From: Myxococcales bacterium
Lineage (GTDB): Bacteria; Myxococcota_A; Polyangia; Nannocystales; Nannocystaceae
DNA length: 64,000 nt
Reading direction: 5' to 3'
NCBI GenBank assembly: GCA_014240065.1
Contig: JAAZXR010000019.1
Coordinates: 1-64,000, forward strand
This document shows positions 54,441-63,390 of the stretch, piece by piece. The notes beneath the pieces are model-generated. The model had not been told where the DNA came from, made no database searches, and worked only from the letters and a program-made list of their open reading frames with translations. Every line of letters begins with the position of its first letter. Within the stretch, counting starts at the first letter, position 1. Position numbers and translations under genes: made by a program.

Positions 54441-55190
54441 CTAGTCGCGGTTGCCGCCCATGAGGCGGAGCATGAACAAGAACATGTTGATGAAGTCGAT
54501 GTACAGGCGCAGCGCGCCGAGGATGGCGAGGTTCCCTTGACCGCCGCGCTCGAGGTAGATCTGCTTGATCTTCTGGGTGTCGTAGGCGGTGAGCCCCGCG
54601 AACAATGGCAGCCCGATGAGCGCCACGTACCAGTACACGCCGGGCACGAAGAACGACACGACGTACATGGCCAACAGGCCAAAGATCATCATGGTGAAAA
54701 AGCGCCCGAAGGCCGACAGGTCGCGCTTGGTCAGGTAGCCGAAGGCGGCCATGCCGGCGAACATGCCCGAGGTGCCGAGGAAGCACGCCACGAGGGTGTT
54801 GGGGGCGTTGGCGATGTACATCGCGACCAACGGCGCCATCATCACGCCGATCATCGCGGAGTACAAAAGGAAGGAGAAGGTGGCGCGCTTGGGGGTCATC
54901 CGCGGCAAGCGCGACTGCATGATCCACACATAGACGAGCGGGCCGAACAGCGCGACGTACCAAAGGGGCGTGCTGACGAGCGCGCCGATGAGCGCCTCGT
55001 TCGTCGAGAGGAACATGGACACCAAGGCGGTGACCCCGAGGCCGGCGGCCATCCACCCCATGACACCGGACATGAACTGGCCGACGTCGGCCTTGAGTCC
55101 CGCGCGGGGGTCTCCGTGCATGCCGGGCGCGAACGACTGGCCCTCTGGCGCGGTATTGGGGGTTGGCTCTTGGGACTGCCCGAATTGCAT
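54441..55190 (-). CDS. BAX-inhibitor-1/YccA family membrane protein
   Basis: 249 aa. It has an N-terminal Gln/Pro/Gly-rich soluble stretch (about 45 aa), then seven membrane helices with the family pattern: MSGVMGWMAAGLGVTALVSM, TPLWYVALFGPLVYVWIMQ, ATFSFLLYSAMIGVMMAPLV, GTSGMFAGMAAFGYLTKRDLS, FGLLAMYVVSFFVPG, then LIGLPLFAGLTAYDTQKIKQ and the final IDFINMFLFMLRLMGGNRD. The Asp pair in TAYDTQ and LYIDF is that linked to pH-dependent Ca2+ leak in BsYetJ. In bacteria, roles include cation leak and interaction with FtsH (YccA). It is monocistronic. Confidence 0.93.
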   Translation of the reverse strand: MQFGQSQEPTPNTAPEGQSFAPGMHGDPRAGLKADVGQFMSGVMGWMAAGLGVTALVSMFLSTNEALIGALVSTPLWYVALFGPLVYVWIMQSRLPRMTPKRATFSFLLYSAMIGVMMAPLVAMYIANAPNTLVACFLGTSGMFAGMAAFGYLTKRDLSAFGRFFTMMIFGLLAMYVVSFFVPGVYWYVALIGLPLFAGLTAYDTQKIKQIYLERGGQGNLAILGALRLYIDFINMFLFMLRLMGGNRD

Positions 55191-55330
55191 ACCCGTAGTG
55201 TACGTTCGCGCGTTTTGCGGTCAAGGTCTTTCGCAAATTGAGCCCGCGGCAGCGTCTTCGGCGGCGGGTCGTCGTTCCAGGCGGAGTTATTCCCGGTTGC
55301 CGGCCCGTTGAGCGTCGTCCGTGGTGGCGG

Positions 55331-55999
55331 ATGCGATACAGTGAGGGCGTGATCTGGCCAGCGCATGCTCGCCGCGCCGCGCGGGTGCTCGCCGCGCCCA
55401 CGGCGGGGCGCCTCGGCGCCGTCGCGCTGTGGAGCGCGGTGGGCGTGGGAGCCCTCAGCGGGTGCGCCAGATCTCAGGGGATGGAGCTCGCGAACACGCC
55501 CGCCTACGGTCGCCCGCCCACGTGCCCGGAGAGCCCCGCGCAGTTCATGCAACCGGGGACCTCGCACCTCGATCCATTCTCCCCCGACGCGGCGCGTTGC
55601 TCCTACGAGGCCCCGGCGAGTTCCGCACCCGCGCAGCTGCGGGGCTCGGTGCAAGAGCGCGGGCCCGCGTCGGCGCCAGCCCTCGGGGTCGGGGTGGAGG
55701 GCGTGCATGTCGAACTGTATGACGAAGGGACCTCGGCGATCACCTTCGAGAGCGCCGCACCCCTCGGCCGGGCCAAGACCGACGCCTCCGGGGCATATTT
55801 TTTGACCGCGCCCATCAAAGAGGCCGGCGAGTATCTGCTGGTGGTACACCGAGGAGACGAAGGCCCGCCCCTCGCGACCAAGGTGATTCGCGCGAAGCCC
55901 GGATCCCAGACCGTGCCCGCCGTCGTGCTCGCGCCGGAATCACCACCGGCGCCGGAAACAGAGCCAGGCCCGCCGCCCACGCCCTCCAGTCCTCTGTGA
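55331..55999 (+). CDS. Lipoprotein with a carboxypeptidase-regulatory-like (Cna B-type) domain
   Basis: 222 aa from ATG 55331; GTG 55349 is also possible. The signal has a long basic N-part (HARRAARVLAAP) and a lipobox-like GALSGCAR. The mature region holds TCPESPAQFMQ ... ARCSYEAP, then a beta-sandwich domain with the GxVxxxxxGxPxxGVxVxLxxxGxxxxxTxTDxxGxYxF layout: GVGVEGVHVELYDEGTSA, LGRAKTDASGAYFLTAP and GEYLLVVHRG. It ends in a proline-rich tail. The fold serves as a structural spacer or binding module. It is divergent from the BAX-inhibitor-1 gene, with 140 bp between. Confidence 0.65.
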   Translation: MRYSEGVIWPAHARRAARVLAAPTAGRLGAVALWSAVGVGALSGCARSQGMELANTPAYGRPPTCPESPAQFMQPGTSHLDPFSPDAARCSYEAPASSAPAQLRGSVQERGPASAPALGVGVEGVHVELYDEGTSAITFESAAPLGRAKTDASGAYFLTAPIKEAGEYLLVVHRGDEGPPLATKVIRAKPGSQTVPAVVLAPESPPAPETEPGPPPTPSSPL

Positions 56000-56119
56000 C
56001 CCGTGGATGATCGCCGGAGTGGCGTGAGGAGTCCCGAAGGGGGACGTCCGTGTTGTCCTCCGCGCACGGTGTGGAGCCACGATGTGCCGGCGGTCCGCGG
56101 AATCCGCTAGCATGGACGG

Positions 56120-56848
56120 ATGGATGCACAGGTCGCGAGTGAGTGGGTGCTAATTATTTCGGGGCTGATCGCGCACGCGGATGGGATCCTCGAACACGAG
56201 GAGTGCGAACGCCTCTTGAGCATGCTGGACGAAGAAGAGGTGGACGCGGAGACCTACTCCGCGTGGGTGAGCAATATTGGAGATCTCGAGTTCTTGGAGG
56301 AGCGCTTCCTCGCGCTCCCGAGGCCCGAGGGGAGCGCGGTGTTCGTGGCCTTGCGGGAGGCGTGGCTGATGGCCATGGCGGACGGCGAGCGGAGCGAGTC
56401 GGAAGATCGTGTGCTCGCGGATGTCGCGGCGCGCTTCGGGGTGGACGAGCCGACCCTCACGCGACATCGCGAGGCGTGGGGGGCGTTTGAGTTGGAGTTC
56501 GCGGAGATCGTCGCAGAGCTGACCGTCGCGGTGTTGGGCGACGGTCAGCCGTTGAGCGACTCAGCGCGCGCTGTGTTTCGAGATCTCGCGAATCACCTGC
56601 CGACGGAGGGAGAGCACAAAGACGAGATCGTCGCGATGGCGGTGGTGCCGGTGGCGGTGGCCGAGGCGGAGCGAAAGATGGCCGCGCTGGAACGTCGCGC
56701 GGCCATTCGCTGCCTGCGATTCGTCAGCCAGGCGGTCGGCGCACACGAGGACCCCGCCGGCGCGCGGGCGCGATTTGAGCGCCTGGTGGCGGCCACGGAA
56801 TTGAGCGAGCGCCTGCGTGAACAGCTGATGGATCTCTCCTATAACTGA
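56120..56848 (+). CDS. TerB-like alpha-helical protein
   Basis: 242 aa. The first half looks like a TerB-type helical domain: LIISGLIAHADGILEHEECERL, then a second related stretch LREAWLMAMADGERSESEDRVL; the AHADG and AMADGE turns recall the metal-linked xxADGxxxxxE motif of TerB proteins. Residues 130-242 form another helical region (AVFRDLANHLPTEGEHKDEIVAMAVV) of unknown type. There is no signal or membrane segment, so it should be cytoplasmic. TerB family members are linked to metal or stress sensing at the membrane; role here is inference. The next gene follows after 47 bp and may be co-transcribed. Confidence 0.6.
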   Translation: MDAQVASEWVLIISGLIAHADGILEHEECERLLSMLDEEEVDAETYSAWVSNIGDLEFLEERFLALPRPEGSAVFVALREAWLMAMADGERSESEDRVLADVAARFGVDEPTLTRHREAWGAFELEFAEIVAELTVAVLGDGQPLSDSARAVFRDLANHLPTEGEHKDEIVAMAVVPVAVAEAERKMAALERRAAIRCLRFVSQAVGAHEDPAGARARFERLVAATELSERLREQLMDLSYN

Positions 56849-56895
56849 GCTCGAACCTGGGGTGTGAGCCCGCGTCGGGTGTATGATGACCTCAG

Positions 56896-58146
56896 GTGGC
56901 AGCGAAGAAAAAGCACCAGGTGTTTTGCGCGTGCCTCCCCGGACTCGAGGCCGCGCTCGCCGCCGAGCTGGCGGCGCTTGGGGTCGAGACCCCCAAGACG
57001 ATCGAAGGGGGGGTGGAGCTCATCGCGGATCCGCGGATGATCCACCGCGTGACCTTATGCAGCGGCGTGTTGGCCTCTCTTCGAATTCGCGTGGCGAACT
57101 TCGAGGCGCGACACTTCAAGCAGCTCGAACTGGGGGTGTCGAAGGTGGGGTGGGGTCGCGTGATCGCGTCGGGGACTCCGTGGCGCGTGGAGGTGACCTC
57201 GGCGCGCTCGCGGCTCTACCACACCAAGGCCATCGCGGAGCGCGTGGAGCGCGTGGTGTCCGAGGTGCTCGGGCGCCCGCCGCTGAGCTCCGACCTCGCG
57301 AAGACGGCCGCGCATGTCGGCCAAGACGGCCTCGTGATCCACTTGCGGCTGCGCCGCGATCGCTGCGTCGTCAGCGTGGAGCCGAGCGGTCTCGGCCTGC
57401 ATCGCAGGGGCTGGCGACTCGACGCCGGAGGCGCGCCGCTGCGGGAAGACCTCGCCTACGCGATGCTCTCGCTCGGCGGGTGGACGCCTGGATCCGCGTT
57501 GCTCGACCCTTTCTGCGGCGCTGGTACCCTGGTCATCGAGGCGGCGCGCCGGCGCGCCGGGACTCCGCCGGGGACCGAGCGGATCGCGGAGCTCGCCAGG
57601 TGGAGCGTCGCGGGGGAAGCCAACGTGGCGGCGTGGACGCAGGCGGAGCAGCGGAGACAGGTCGAGACGCGCGCGGCGGGCGGCGCGGGCGGAGACATCG
57701 TCGGTCGCGACCTCGACGAGCAACAGCTCAAGGCGGCGCGGGCGAACGCGAGACGGGCGGGGGTCGGTGACTCGTTGAGGTTTGAGCGCGCAGACGCGGC
57801 GTCGTTGCTCGATGTCCCCATGGCGCCCGAGGGCCACCTGATCACCAACCCGCCGTGGGGTCGGCGGGTCGGGGGCGCCGGTGGTGCCGCCCCCATTCCC
57901 CGGCTGTTGCAGGACCTGGCCGGGCACACGCCGACACAGTGGGGGTGGACCATCATCCTCCCGGCGCAGGGGCGGCCTCGCTTCGGTCGCCTCGGCACCG
58001 GGCCGGTGGCGACGGTGCGCAGCGGGGGTGTGCGCGCCCGGGTCGAGGTCCGCACCGCTGGGGGCGGTCAGGTCGCGGGCGCGACGCGCGAACCGCAGCG
58101 CACGGCGCTACAGCAGGTTGATCACCAGCAGCGCCGCGAGGAATAG
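56896..58146 (+). CDS. THUMP-domain rRNA/tRNA methyltransferase (RlmL/Trm14-like)
   Basis: 416 aa from a GTG. An N-terminal ferredoxin-like plus THUMP part (residues 1 to about 165; CACLPGLEAALAAELAALGV, VTSARSRLYHTKAIAERV, RDRCVVSVEPSGLGLHRRGW) precedes an N-6/N-2 type methyltransferase: APLREDLAYAMLSLGGWTPG, LLDPFCGAGTLVIEAA (SAM motif I) and the catalytic LITNPPWGRRV. This matches the guanosine N2-methylating Trm14/RlmL group; target base not determined. The last 13 codons overlap the 3' end of the opposing antiporter gene (58108-58146), and the C-terminal tail is low-complexity Gln/Arg/Glu, so the natural stop or tail may be relaxed. Confidence 0.85.
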   Translation: MAAKKKHQVFCACLPGLEAALAAELAALGVETPKTIEGGVELIADPRMIHRVTLCSGVLASLRIRVANFEARHFKQLELGVSKVGWGRVIASGTPWRVEVTSARSRLYHTKAIAERVERVVSEVLGRPPLSSDLAKTAAHVGQDGLVIHLRLRRDRCVVSVEPSGLGLHRRGWRLDAGGAPLREDLAYAMLSLGGWTPGSALLDPFCGAGTLVIEAARRRAGTPPGTERIAELARWSVAGEANVAAWTQAEQRRQVETRAAGGAGGDIVGRDLDEQQLKAARANARRAGVGDSLRFERADAASLLDVPMAPEGHLITNPPWGRRVGGAGGAAPIPRLLQDLAGHTPTQWGWTIILPAQGRPRFGRLGTGPVATVRSGGVRARVEVRTAGGGQVAGATREPQRTALQQVDHQQRREE

Positions 58147-59823
58147 GGTGATCAGCGCGACGGTCGGTCCCACGCCGAGCCGCCTGCGGATCAGGTGCGG
58201 CGGGACGCCGAATGGATCGTCCGTGAAGAACTTCCGGATCAACGTCGGAAGCGTGGAGATAACGAAATGATGCGCGGGAGCCAGCCAACCGAAAAATGGG
58301 CCCAGCACCACGATCCAGATCCGCGGGAACATCGTGCGGTAGGTCCAGTCTGTATCCAAGGTGATCGTCTCGGTGCGCTTGAGCACCTTGAGCAAGGCGA
58401 AGAAGGCGAAGCCAGCGAACAGCAGCAGCTGGAACTGGTAGATGAGGTGCTCGGCCGTGTACGCGTGATACAGCGGCCCGTCGGGCCCGTCGTGCCCCGC
58501 GTGGGGGAACGGCAAGATGGCATACAACGGCGCCGGGTAGAGGCCGATGCCGAGGCAGGCCGCCGCGAACAAGACCATCGCGGCCTTCATATTGAGCGGC
58601 GGATCGGGCGGCCGCAGGCCGGAGTCGCGCTGGAAAAATACAAACCACGGGAACTTAATTCCGGCGTGCAAAAACACCCCGGCGGAGGCGGCTTCGAGCA
58701 TCAGCCACGCGGTCTGCAGGTGCTCGTGAGCGGCGGCGTCGGTGATCATCGACTTGGTCGTGAAGCCGGAGGTCGCGGGGAACGAGGAGATGGCCAGGGC
58801 GCCGATGGTCCCGCAGATCATCGTGAGCGGCATGGTGCGGTACAGGCCGCCGAGCTCTGTGCACTTGCGCTTGCCGGTCATGTAGAGCACGGAGCCCGCG
58901 GACATGAGCAACAAGGCCTTGTAGATGATGTGGGCGAAGGCGTGAGCCGCGGCGCCGTTGAGCGCCATCTGGGTGCCGATGCCGATGCCGCAGACCATGA
59001 ACCCGACCTGGTTCACGATGGAGTAGGCGAGGATGCGCCGCATGTCGTTCTCTAGGATCGCGTAGACGATGCCGTAGATGGCCATGCCGCAGCCGATCCA
59101 GATGAGGATCTTGGTGCCCGCGAACAGGACCATCAGGACGTAGACCGCGGTCTTGGTGGTGAAGGCCGACAAGAACACAGTCCCGGAGGCGCTGGCGGCG
59201 GGGTAGGCGTCTGGGAGCCAGCTCCCGAACGGGGGGGCCGCGGCGTTGATCAAAACACCGAGCAGGATCAGCACCGACGCGGTGTCATCGAGGTTCGACA
59301 GGTTGGTGAGCGCGAGGGAGCCGGTGTTCGCGAAGTGAAGGGCCAAGCCGGCCATCATGACGGCGCCGCCCACGAGGTGAACGTTCACGTAGCGGCGCCC
59401 AGAGGCCTCCGCCTCCGCGGTGCCGGCCGACCAGATGACCACCGTGGACCCCACCGCCATCAACTCCCAGAAGATGAACATGGTGAGGAGATCGCCGGCG
59501 AAGGTGACGTTGATGGCGCTCCCGGCGTAGACGAAGGCCGCTGGCAGCTCCACCCGGCGCTCCATATTCAGCGCGAACAAGGCGCCCACGAGCGTCATCA
59601 CCGCGAAGATCGTGGCGAAGACCATGGTCGGGGCGTTTTTTTGTACCAGGGTGAGGGCTTGGCCGAGCCAGCCTATTTGCACGACCTGATCTGTGGTGAG
59701 CCAGACGGCGGCGAGGGTGAGGGCCGGCAAGAGCAACGCGAGGACGCGGAAGCCAAGCCCGCGCGTGGCCGCCAGCGCGAACGCGCCAACGATCAGAATC
59801 AAGCCGGGAGGGAACTCAATCAT
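58108..59823 (-). CDS. MrpD/NuoL-like antiporter subunit (third copy)
   Basis: 571 aa. It belongs to the proton-conducting NuoL/M/Mrp family of inner-membrane proteins, about 14-16 helices. The TM5 Glu is kept (FIFWELMAVGSTVVIW). The broken-helix block reads LLGVLINAAAPPFGSWLPDA, where Lys is Asn; from memory this is normal for this subgroup, not a loss. Then AFTTKTAVYVLMVLF with a conserved Lys, and ILAYSIVNQVGFMVCG. A long cytoplasmic insert (about 440-500) and a C-terminal amphipathic stretch follow. Start ATG 59823 lies 8 bp inside the upstream gene. It is the last gene of the cluster and overlaps the methyltransferase gene from the other strand by 39 bp. Confidence 0.88.
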   Translation of the reverse strand: MIEFPPGLILIVGAFALAATRGLGFRVLALLLPALTLAAVWLTTDQVVQIGWLGQALTLVQKNAPTMVFATIFAVMTLVGALFALNMERRVELPAAFVYAGSAINVTFAGDLLTMFIFWELMAVGSTVVIWSAGTAEAEASGRRYVNVHLVGGAVMMAGLALHFANTGSLALTNLSNLDDTASVLILLGVLINAAAPPFGSWLPDAYPAASASGTVFLSAFTTKTAVYVLMVLFAGTKILIWIGCGMAIYGIVYAILENDMRRILAYSIVNQVGFMVCGIGIGTQMALNGAAAHAFAHIIYKALLLMSAGSVLYMTGKRKCTELGGLYRTMPLTMICGTIGALAISSFPATSGFTTKSMITDAAAHEHLQTAWLMLEAASAGVFLHAGIKFPWFVFFQRDSGLRPPDPPLNMKAAMVLFAAACLGIGLYPAPLYAILPFPHAGHDGPDGPLYHAYTAEHLIYQFQLLLFAGFAFFALLKVLKRTETITLDTDWTYRTMFPRIWIVVLGPFFGWLAPAHHFVISTLPTLIRKFFTDDPFGVPPHLIRRRLGVGPTVALITLFLAALLVINLL

Positions 59824-60391
59824 CGTAGTAGGTGTCCTCTCGCTTCAAGACGGCGCCGAGGACGAACTTGGCGCCCAGCACCATGAGCACGCAGGTGACG
59901 AATCCGTAGACCGCGTGGAAGCCGAGCCATCCGTCGATGCCTTCGAAGTGAGCCTCGGATTCGGGGACGAAGACAAACTCTGCCACGACCGTCGCGGCGA
60001 GCAGCGCGATCGCTCCAATCTTCAAGAGCTTGATCGTCGACGGACGCTCAAGCCACGTGTCGTGATCAGGGAGCAGCTTGGCGCGCTCGCGAAAATCGGC
60101 GGGCGCGACCTCGTCGTCGGGCACAGGCGTCGCGGCGGCGCGTGGCTCGGCGGCCGGCGGCGGAGCCCCCGGAGACTCGCCAGGGGTGTCGTCGCCCGCC
60201 GTCGTCGCATCGAATGGTGTGGCGTCGTCGTCTGATGGAATACCGGGTCCGGCGTCGTCTTCGTCGTCTTCGGGGCCTTCATACCCCGCGTCTTTGTAGC
60301 CTTCCATATCCGCCCAGCCCTCGTCGGCGGCCGCCGAAGGCTTCGGGGGCGCGGGCGCCTCGTCAGGTGTGCGTTCCGTGTCGTCGGTCAC
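59816..60391 (-). CDS. Acidic two-helix membrane protein in the antiporter cluster
   Basis: 191 aa from GTG 60391, overlapping the stop of the preceding antiporter gene (GTGA). The first 120 residues are Asp/Glu/Pro/Ala-rich and should be unfolded (for example EGPEDDEDDAGPGIPSDDDA). Then a basic stretch and two membrane helices (IKLLKIGAIALLAATVVAEF and FHAVYGFVTCVLMVLGAKFV), ending TYYDD. Proteins of this shape without the acidic head occur in similar Mrp-like clusters, so a small structural subunit is likely; the acidic domain is unusual and could bind cations or a partner. No catalytic motif seen. Confidence 0.7.
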   Translation of the reverse strand: MTDDTERTPDEAPAPPKPSAAADEGWADMEGYKDAGYEGPEDDEDDAGPGIPSDDDATPFDATTAGDDTPGESPGAPPPAAEPRAAATPVPDDEVAPADFRERAKLLPDHDTWLERPSTIKLLKIGAIALLAATVVAEFVFVPESEAHFEGIDGWLGFHAVYGFVTCVLMVLGAKFVLGAVLKREDTYYDD

Positions 60392-61881
60392 GTGGGCATT
60401 CCTTTCATCAGCGCGAGGGCGAGCTCGGCGAAGACGCTCGGGTAAAAGAACAAGGTGGCCGCGCACAGCGCCGTCCCGGTCACGGCGACGACGATCGGCC
60501 ACGGGGCCTCGCCGTGTCGGGGCTCACCGGTGGTGCCGGGTGAAGGAGGCGGACGAAAAAATGCGCGGTAGACGATGGGCAGGAAATAGGCGGCGTTGAG
60601 CAGCGTAGAGACCACGAGCACGCCGATGGCAAAGTACTGCTCCGCCGTCCACGCGGCCCCCAACAGCATCCACTTGGAGACGAAGCCGACGGTGGGCGGC
60701 AGGCCGATCATGGACAGGCAGCCGACGGTGAAGGCCCCCATGGTGAACGGCATCCGCCGCCCGATGCCGTCGAGTTCACTCACCTTGGTCTTGTGGGCGG
60801 CTGTGTAGATAGATCCTGCGGCGAAGAACAGCGTGATCTTGCCGAACGCATGCGCGGCGATGTGCATGGCCGCGGCCATCATGCCGAGGGGGTTGAGCAT
60901 GGCCGCGCCCATGGTGATGTAGCTGAGTTGGCTCACCGTGGAGTAGGCGAGCCGGCGCTTGAGGTTGTCTTGGAACAGGGCGATGAGCGAGGCCGCGATC
61001 ACGGAGATCCCCGCCGCGTACAACAGCCACCCACCTTGACCATACTCGGCGAGCTTGTCGACGCCGATGAGGTAGGTGGAGATCTTGCAAACCGAGAACA
61101 CGCCGGCCTTCACCACCGCCACCGCGTGCAGCAGCGCCGAGACCGGCGTGGGGGCCACCATCGCCGCCGGGAGCCAGCGGTGGAAGGGCATCAGGGCGGC
61201 CTTGGCGATCCCGTACATGAACAAAAAGAAGATGAACCCGAACAGCCACGGCGGGACCGAGCCGCGCTCGAGCGCCTCCCCAAACACGCCACCGTGCACA
61301 AAGTCGAGCGTGCCCGTGTACATCCAGGTGCCGACCATGGCCGGGAGCATCAACAGCACCGAGGCGCTGACGAGGATGCCGAGATAGGTCCTCCCCGCCC
61401 GAATCGCCGCCACCTTCGGCGCCTTGTGCGTGACGAGCGGGTACGTCACCAGCGAGAGCACCTCGTAGCACATGAAGAGCGTGAGCATATTCGCCGAGAA
61501 GGCGATGCCCATGACCGAGGCGATGGAGAGGGCGAAACACAGATAGAACCGCGTCTGGTGCGCCTCTCGGTTGGCGCGCATGTAGCCGATGGAGTAGACG
61601 GAGTTCAAGATCCAAAGCCCCGACGCGATCAGGGCGTAGATCATGCCGAGCGGCTCCACGTGGAACGCGAGCGGGATCTCCGGCAACACGTGCAGCACCT
61701 CAGTCGTCGGCGAGGGGCCAGCCAACGCCGCCGGGATGAGCGCGAGAACTGTGGCGAACAAAATCCCAGATGTGAGCAGCGTGACGGCTTCACGCAGGTT
61801 GCGTCGCGCGCCCGCCGCGACGACCAAAGCGCCCCCGACCAGGGGGATCGCGATGGCCAACACCGGAGACGGCTCGATCAC
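60388..61881 (-). CDS. MrpD/NuoM-like antiporter subunit (second copy)
   Basis: 497 aa from GTG 61881, overlapping the stop of the previous gene. The proton-conducting transporter signature is intact: LFMCYEVLSLVTYPLV (TM5 Glu), YGIAKAALMPFHRWLPAAM (Lys and His) with APTPVSALLHAVAVVKAGVF, then LAYSTVSQLSYITMG and a C-terminal GFVSKWMLLGAAW. It looks functional by these residues. In Mrp antiporters, MrpA and MrpD move protons against sodium or another cation at the inner membrane. The cluster order (B, C, D, D-like, small protein, D-like) suggests several antiporter-like units stacked in one complex. Confidence 0.9.
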   Translation of the reverse strand: MIEPSPVLAIAIPLVGGALVVAAGARRNLREAVTLLTSGILFATVLALIPAALAGPSPTTEVLHVLPEIPLAFHVEPLGMIYALIASGLWILNSVYSIGYMRANREAHQTRFYLCFALSIASVMGIAFSANMLTLFMCYEVLSLVTYPLVTHKAPKVAAIRAGRTYLGILVSASVLLMLPAMVGTWMYTGTLDFVHGGVFGEALERGSVPPWLFGFIFFLFMYGIAKAALMPFHRWLPAAMVAPTPVSALLHAVAVVKAGVFSVCKISTYLIGVDKLAEYGQGGWLLYAAGISVIAASLIALFQDNLKRRLAYSTVSQLSYITMGAAMLNPLGMMAAAMHIAAHAFGKITLFFAAGSIYTAAHKTKVSELDGIGRRMPFTMGAFTVGCLSMIGLPPTVGFVSKWMLLGAAWTAEQYFAIGVLVVSTLLNAAYFLPIVYRAFFRPPPSPGTTGEPRHGEAPWPIVVAVTGTALCAATLFFYPSVFAELALALMKGMPT

Positions 61882-63389
61882 GACGCGCCCCCGATCAGCG
61901 CCCGCGCCGCGAACTCTGCGAGCCGCCCTGTCAGCTCCGCGTCGACGCCGAGGACCACGGACGCGGAGACCAAGATCCACATGGCGATGAGCATGGTGAA
62001 CGGCGCCTCGGCGACGGGAGCGCGCTTGTCCGTTTTTTTAAAGTAGATGACCTCGATCACGCGCCACACGTAGACGATGGAGATGAGGCTGCCGGCCAAC
62101 ACGACCAAGGCGAGCCACCATTGACCGTCATGAAGGGCGCCCGACACGAGATAGAACTTGGAGATGAAGCCCGAGGTGAGGGGCATGCCGATGAGGCCGA
62201 GCCCCCCGACGGTGAACGCCGCCATCGTGGCGGGCATCCTCCGGCCGAGCCCGTAGAAGCTCTTGAGGTCGGCGTTGCCCATGCGCAACACGACGGCGCC
62301 GCACGCCATGAACATGGCACCCTTGGTCACGGCGTGATTCAGGATATGGATGACGCTCGCCGCCACACCCGACTCGTTCGCCATGGAGAATCCGACGACG
62401 ATATATCCGAGCTGTCCTACGGAGGAGTAGGCCAAGATCTTCTTCACGTTGTTGGCTTGCGCCGCGCGGATCGAGGAGACGATGATCCCCAAGGTCCCGC
62501 AAAACGCCATGAGGGCCAAGGTCGCAGACGAGTCGTAGACGGTCCCGAACAGGGTGAAGATGAAGCGAAAGGCCATGTACACGCCCACCTTGGTCGCGGT
62601 GGAGGCGACGAGGGCAGACACAGCGGAGGGCGCGAAGGTGTAGGCGTTAGGGAGCCAAAGATGCAGCGGCCACATGGCCATCTTGAGACCGAGCCCAACT
62701 GTGATGAAGGCGAACCCCACGAGGACCGTGCGGTTGCCCTCAAGGGTGCCCTTGGCTTTCATGAGCATCAGCTGCTCGTGCATGTCGGGCATGTTCAGCG
62801 TGCCGGTGAGCATCAGGAGGTAGCCGATCCCCAGCAAGATGAAGGTGGCGCCGATAGATCCCAAGACCAGATACTTGAGGCTCGCGGTGAGGGCGCGCCG
62901 GTCACGGTATTTGCCCATGGCGATCAGCGTGTAGACAGTCAGCGAGCTGATCTCGAGCAGGACGTAGATGTTGAAAGTGTCGGCCGTGGCGCAGATCCCC
63001 ACCATCCCGCAAATCGCGAGCAGCCAAATCGAATAGAAGAAGTTGTGCCGGTCTTTCGGGATCTCGTCCTCCACGCTCGACTTCGCGTAGAGGGTCGAGA
63101 CGAAGGCGAGGAGCGCGACCACGAGGATCACGTAGGCGTTGAGCGCGTCGATCACGTAGGCGATGCCATACTCGGCCGGCCACCATCCGATGAGGTAGGT
63201 GATGGTCTCTTGCGGGGAGCGCTGGACCTGCTTGACCATCCACAACGCGAGCACAACCTCGAAGGCGGTGACCAGCAACGACCACATCCACGGGGCGGGG
63301 CCGCGCCGGGGCATGAGCGCCGCGAGCAGCCCCCCGAACAGGGGCGTGAGGACGAGCAGGACCGGCAGATGGGGGATGAGCGCGTCCAT
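61878..63389 (-). CDS. mrpD: MrpD-type cation/proton antiporter subunit
   Basis: 503 aa. Best match to MnhD/MrpD of the three copies: LLEISSLTVYTLIAMGKYRD (TM5 Glu), ASLKYLVLGSIGATFILLG (Lys), LGLKMAMWPLHLWLPNAYTF (Lys, His), ASTATKVGVYMAFRF, and LAYSSVGQLGYIVVGFSMA. All proton-path residues seen in the family are present. It should sit in the inner membrane and take part in Na+/H+ or K+/H+ exchange. Its stop overlaps the next gene by 4 bp and it begins one base after mrpC ends, so the cluster is a tight operon. Confidence 0.93.
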   Translation of the reverse strand: MDALIPHLPVLLVLTPLFGGLLAALMPRRGPAPWMWSLLVTAFEVVLALWMVKQVQRSPQETITYLIGWWPAEYGIAYVIDALNAYVILVVALLAFVSTLYAKSSVEDEIPKDRHNFFYSIWLLAICGMVGICATADTFNIYVLLEISSLTVYTLIAMGKYRDRRALTASLKYLVLGSIGATFILLGIGYLLMLTGTLNMPDMHEQLMLMKAKGTLEGNRTVLVGFAFITVGLGLKMAMWPLHLWLPNAYTFAPSAVSALVASTATKVGVYMAFRFIFTLFGTVYDSSATLALMAFCGTLGIIVSSIRAAQANNVKKILAYSSVGQLGYIVVGFSMANESGVAASVIHILNHAVTKGAMFMACGAVVLRMGNADLKSFYGLGRRMPATMAAFTVGGLGLIGMPLTSGFISKFYLVSGALHDGQWWLALVVLAGSLISIVYVWRVIEVIYFKKTDKRAPVAEAPFTMLIAMWILVSASVVLGVDAELTGRLAEFAARALIGGAS

Positions 63390-63390
63390 C

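Noticed and set aside
58108-59823. Loss of the broken-helix lysine (Asn in INAAAPPF) in the third antiporter subunit as a sign of decay
   Set aside because: As far as I recall, Asn at this place with INAAAPP is usual for this subgroup, and the other key residues are present.
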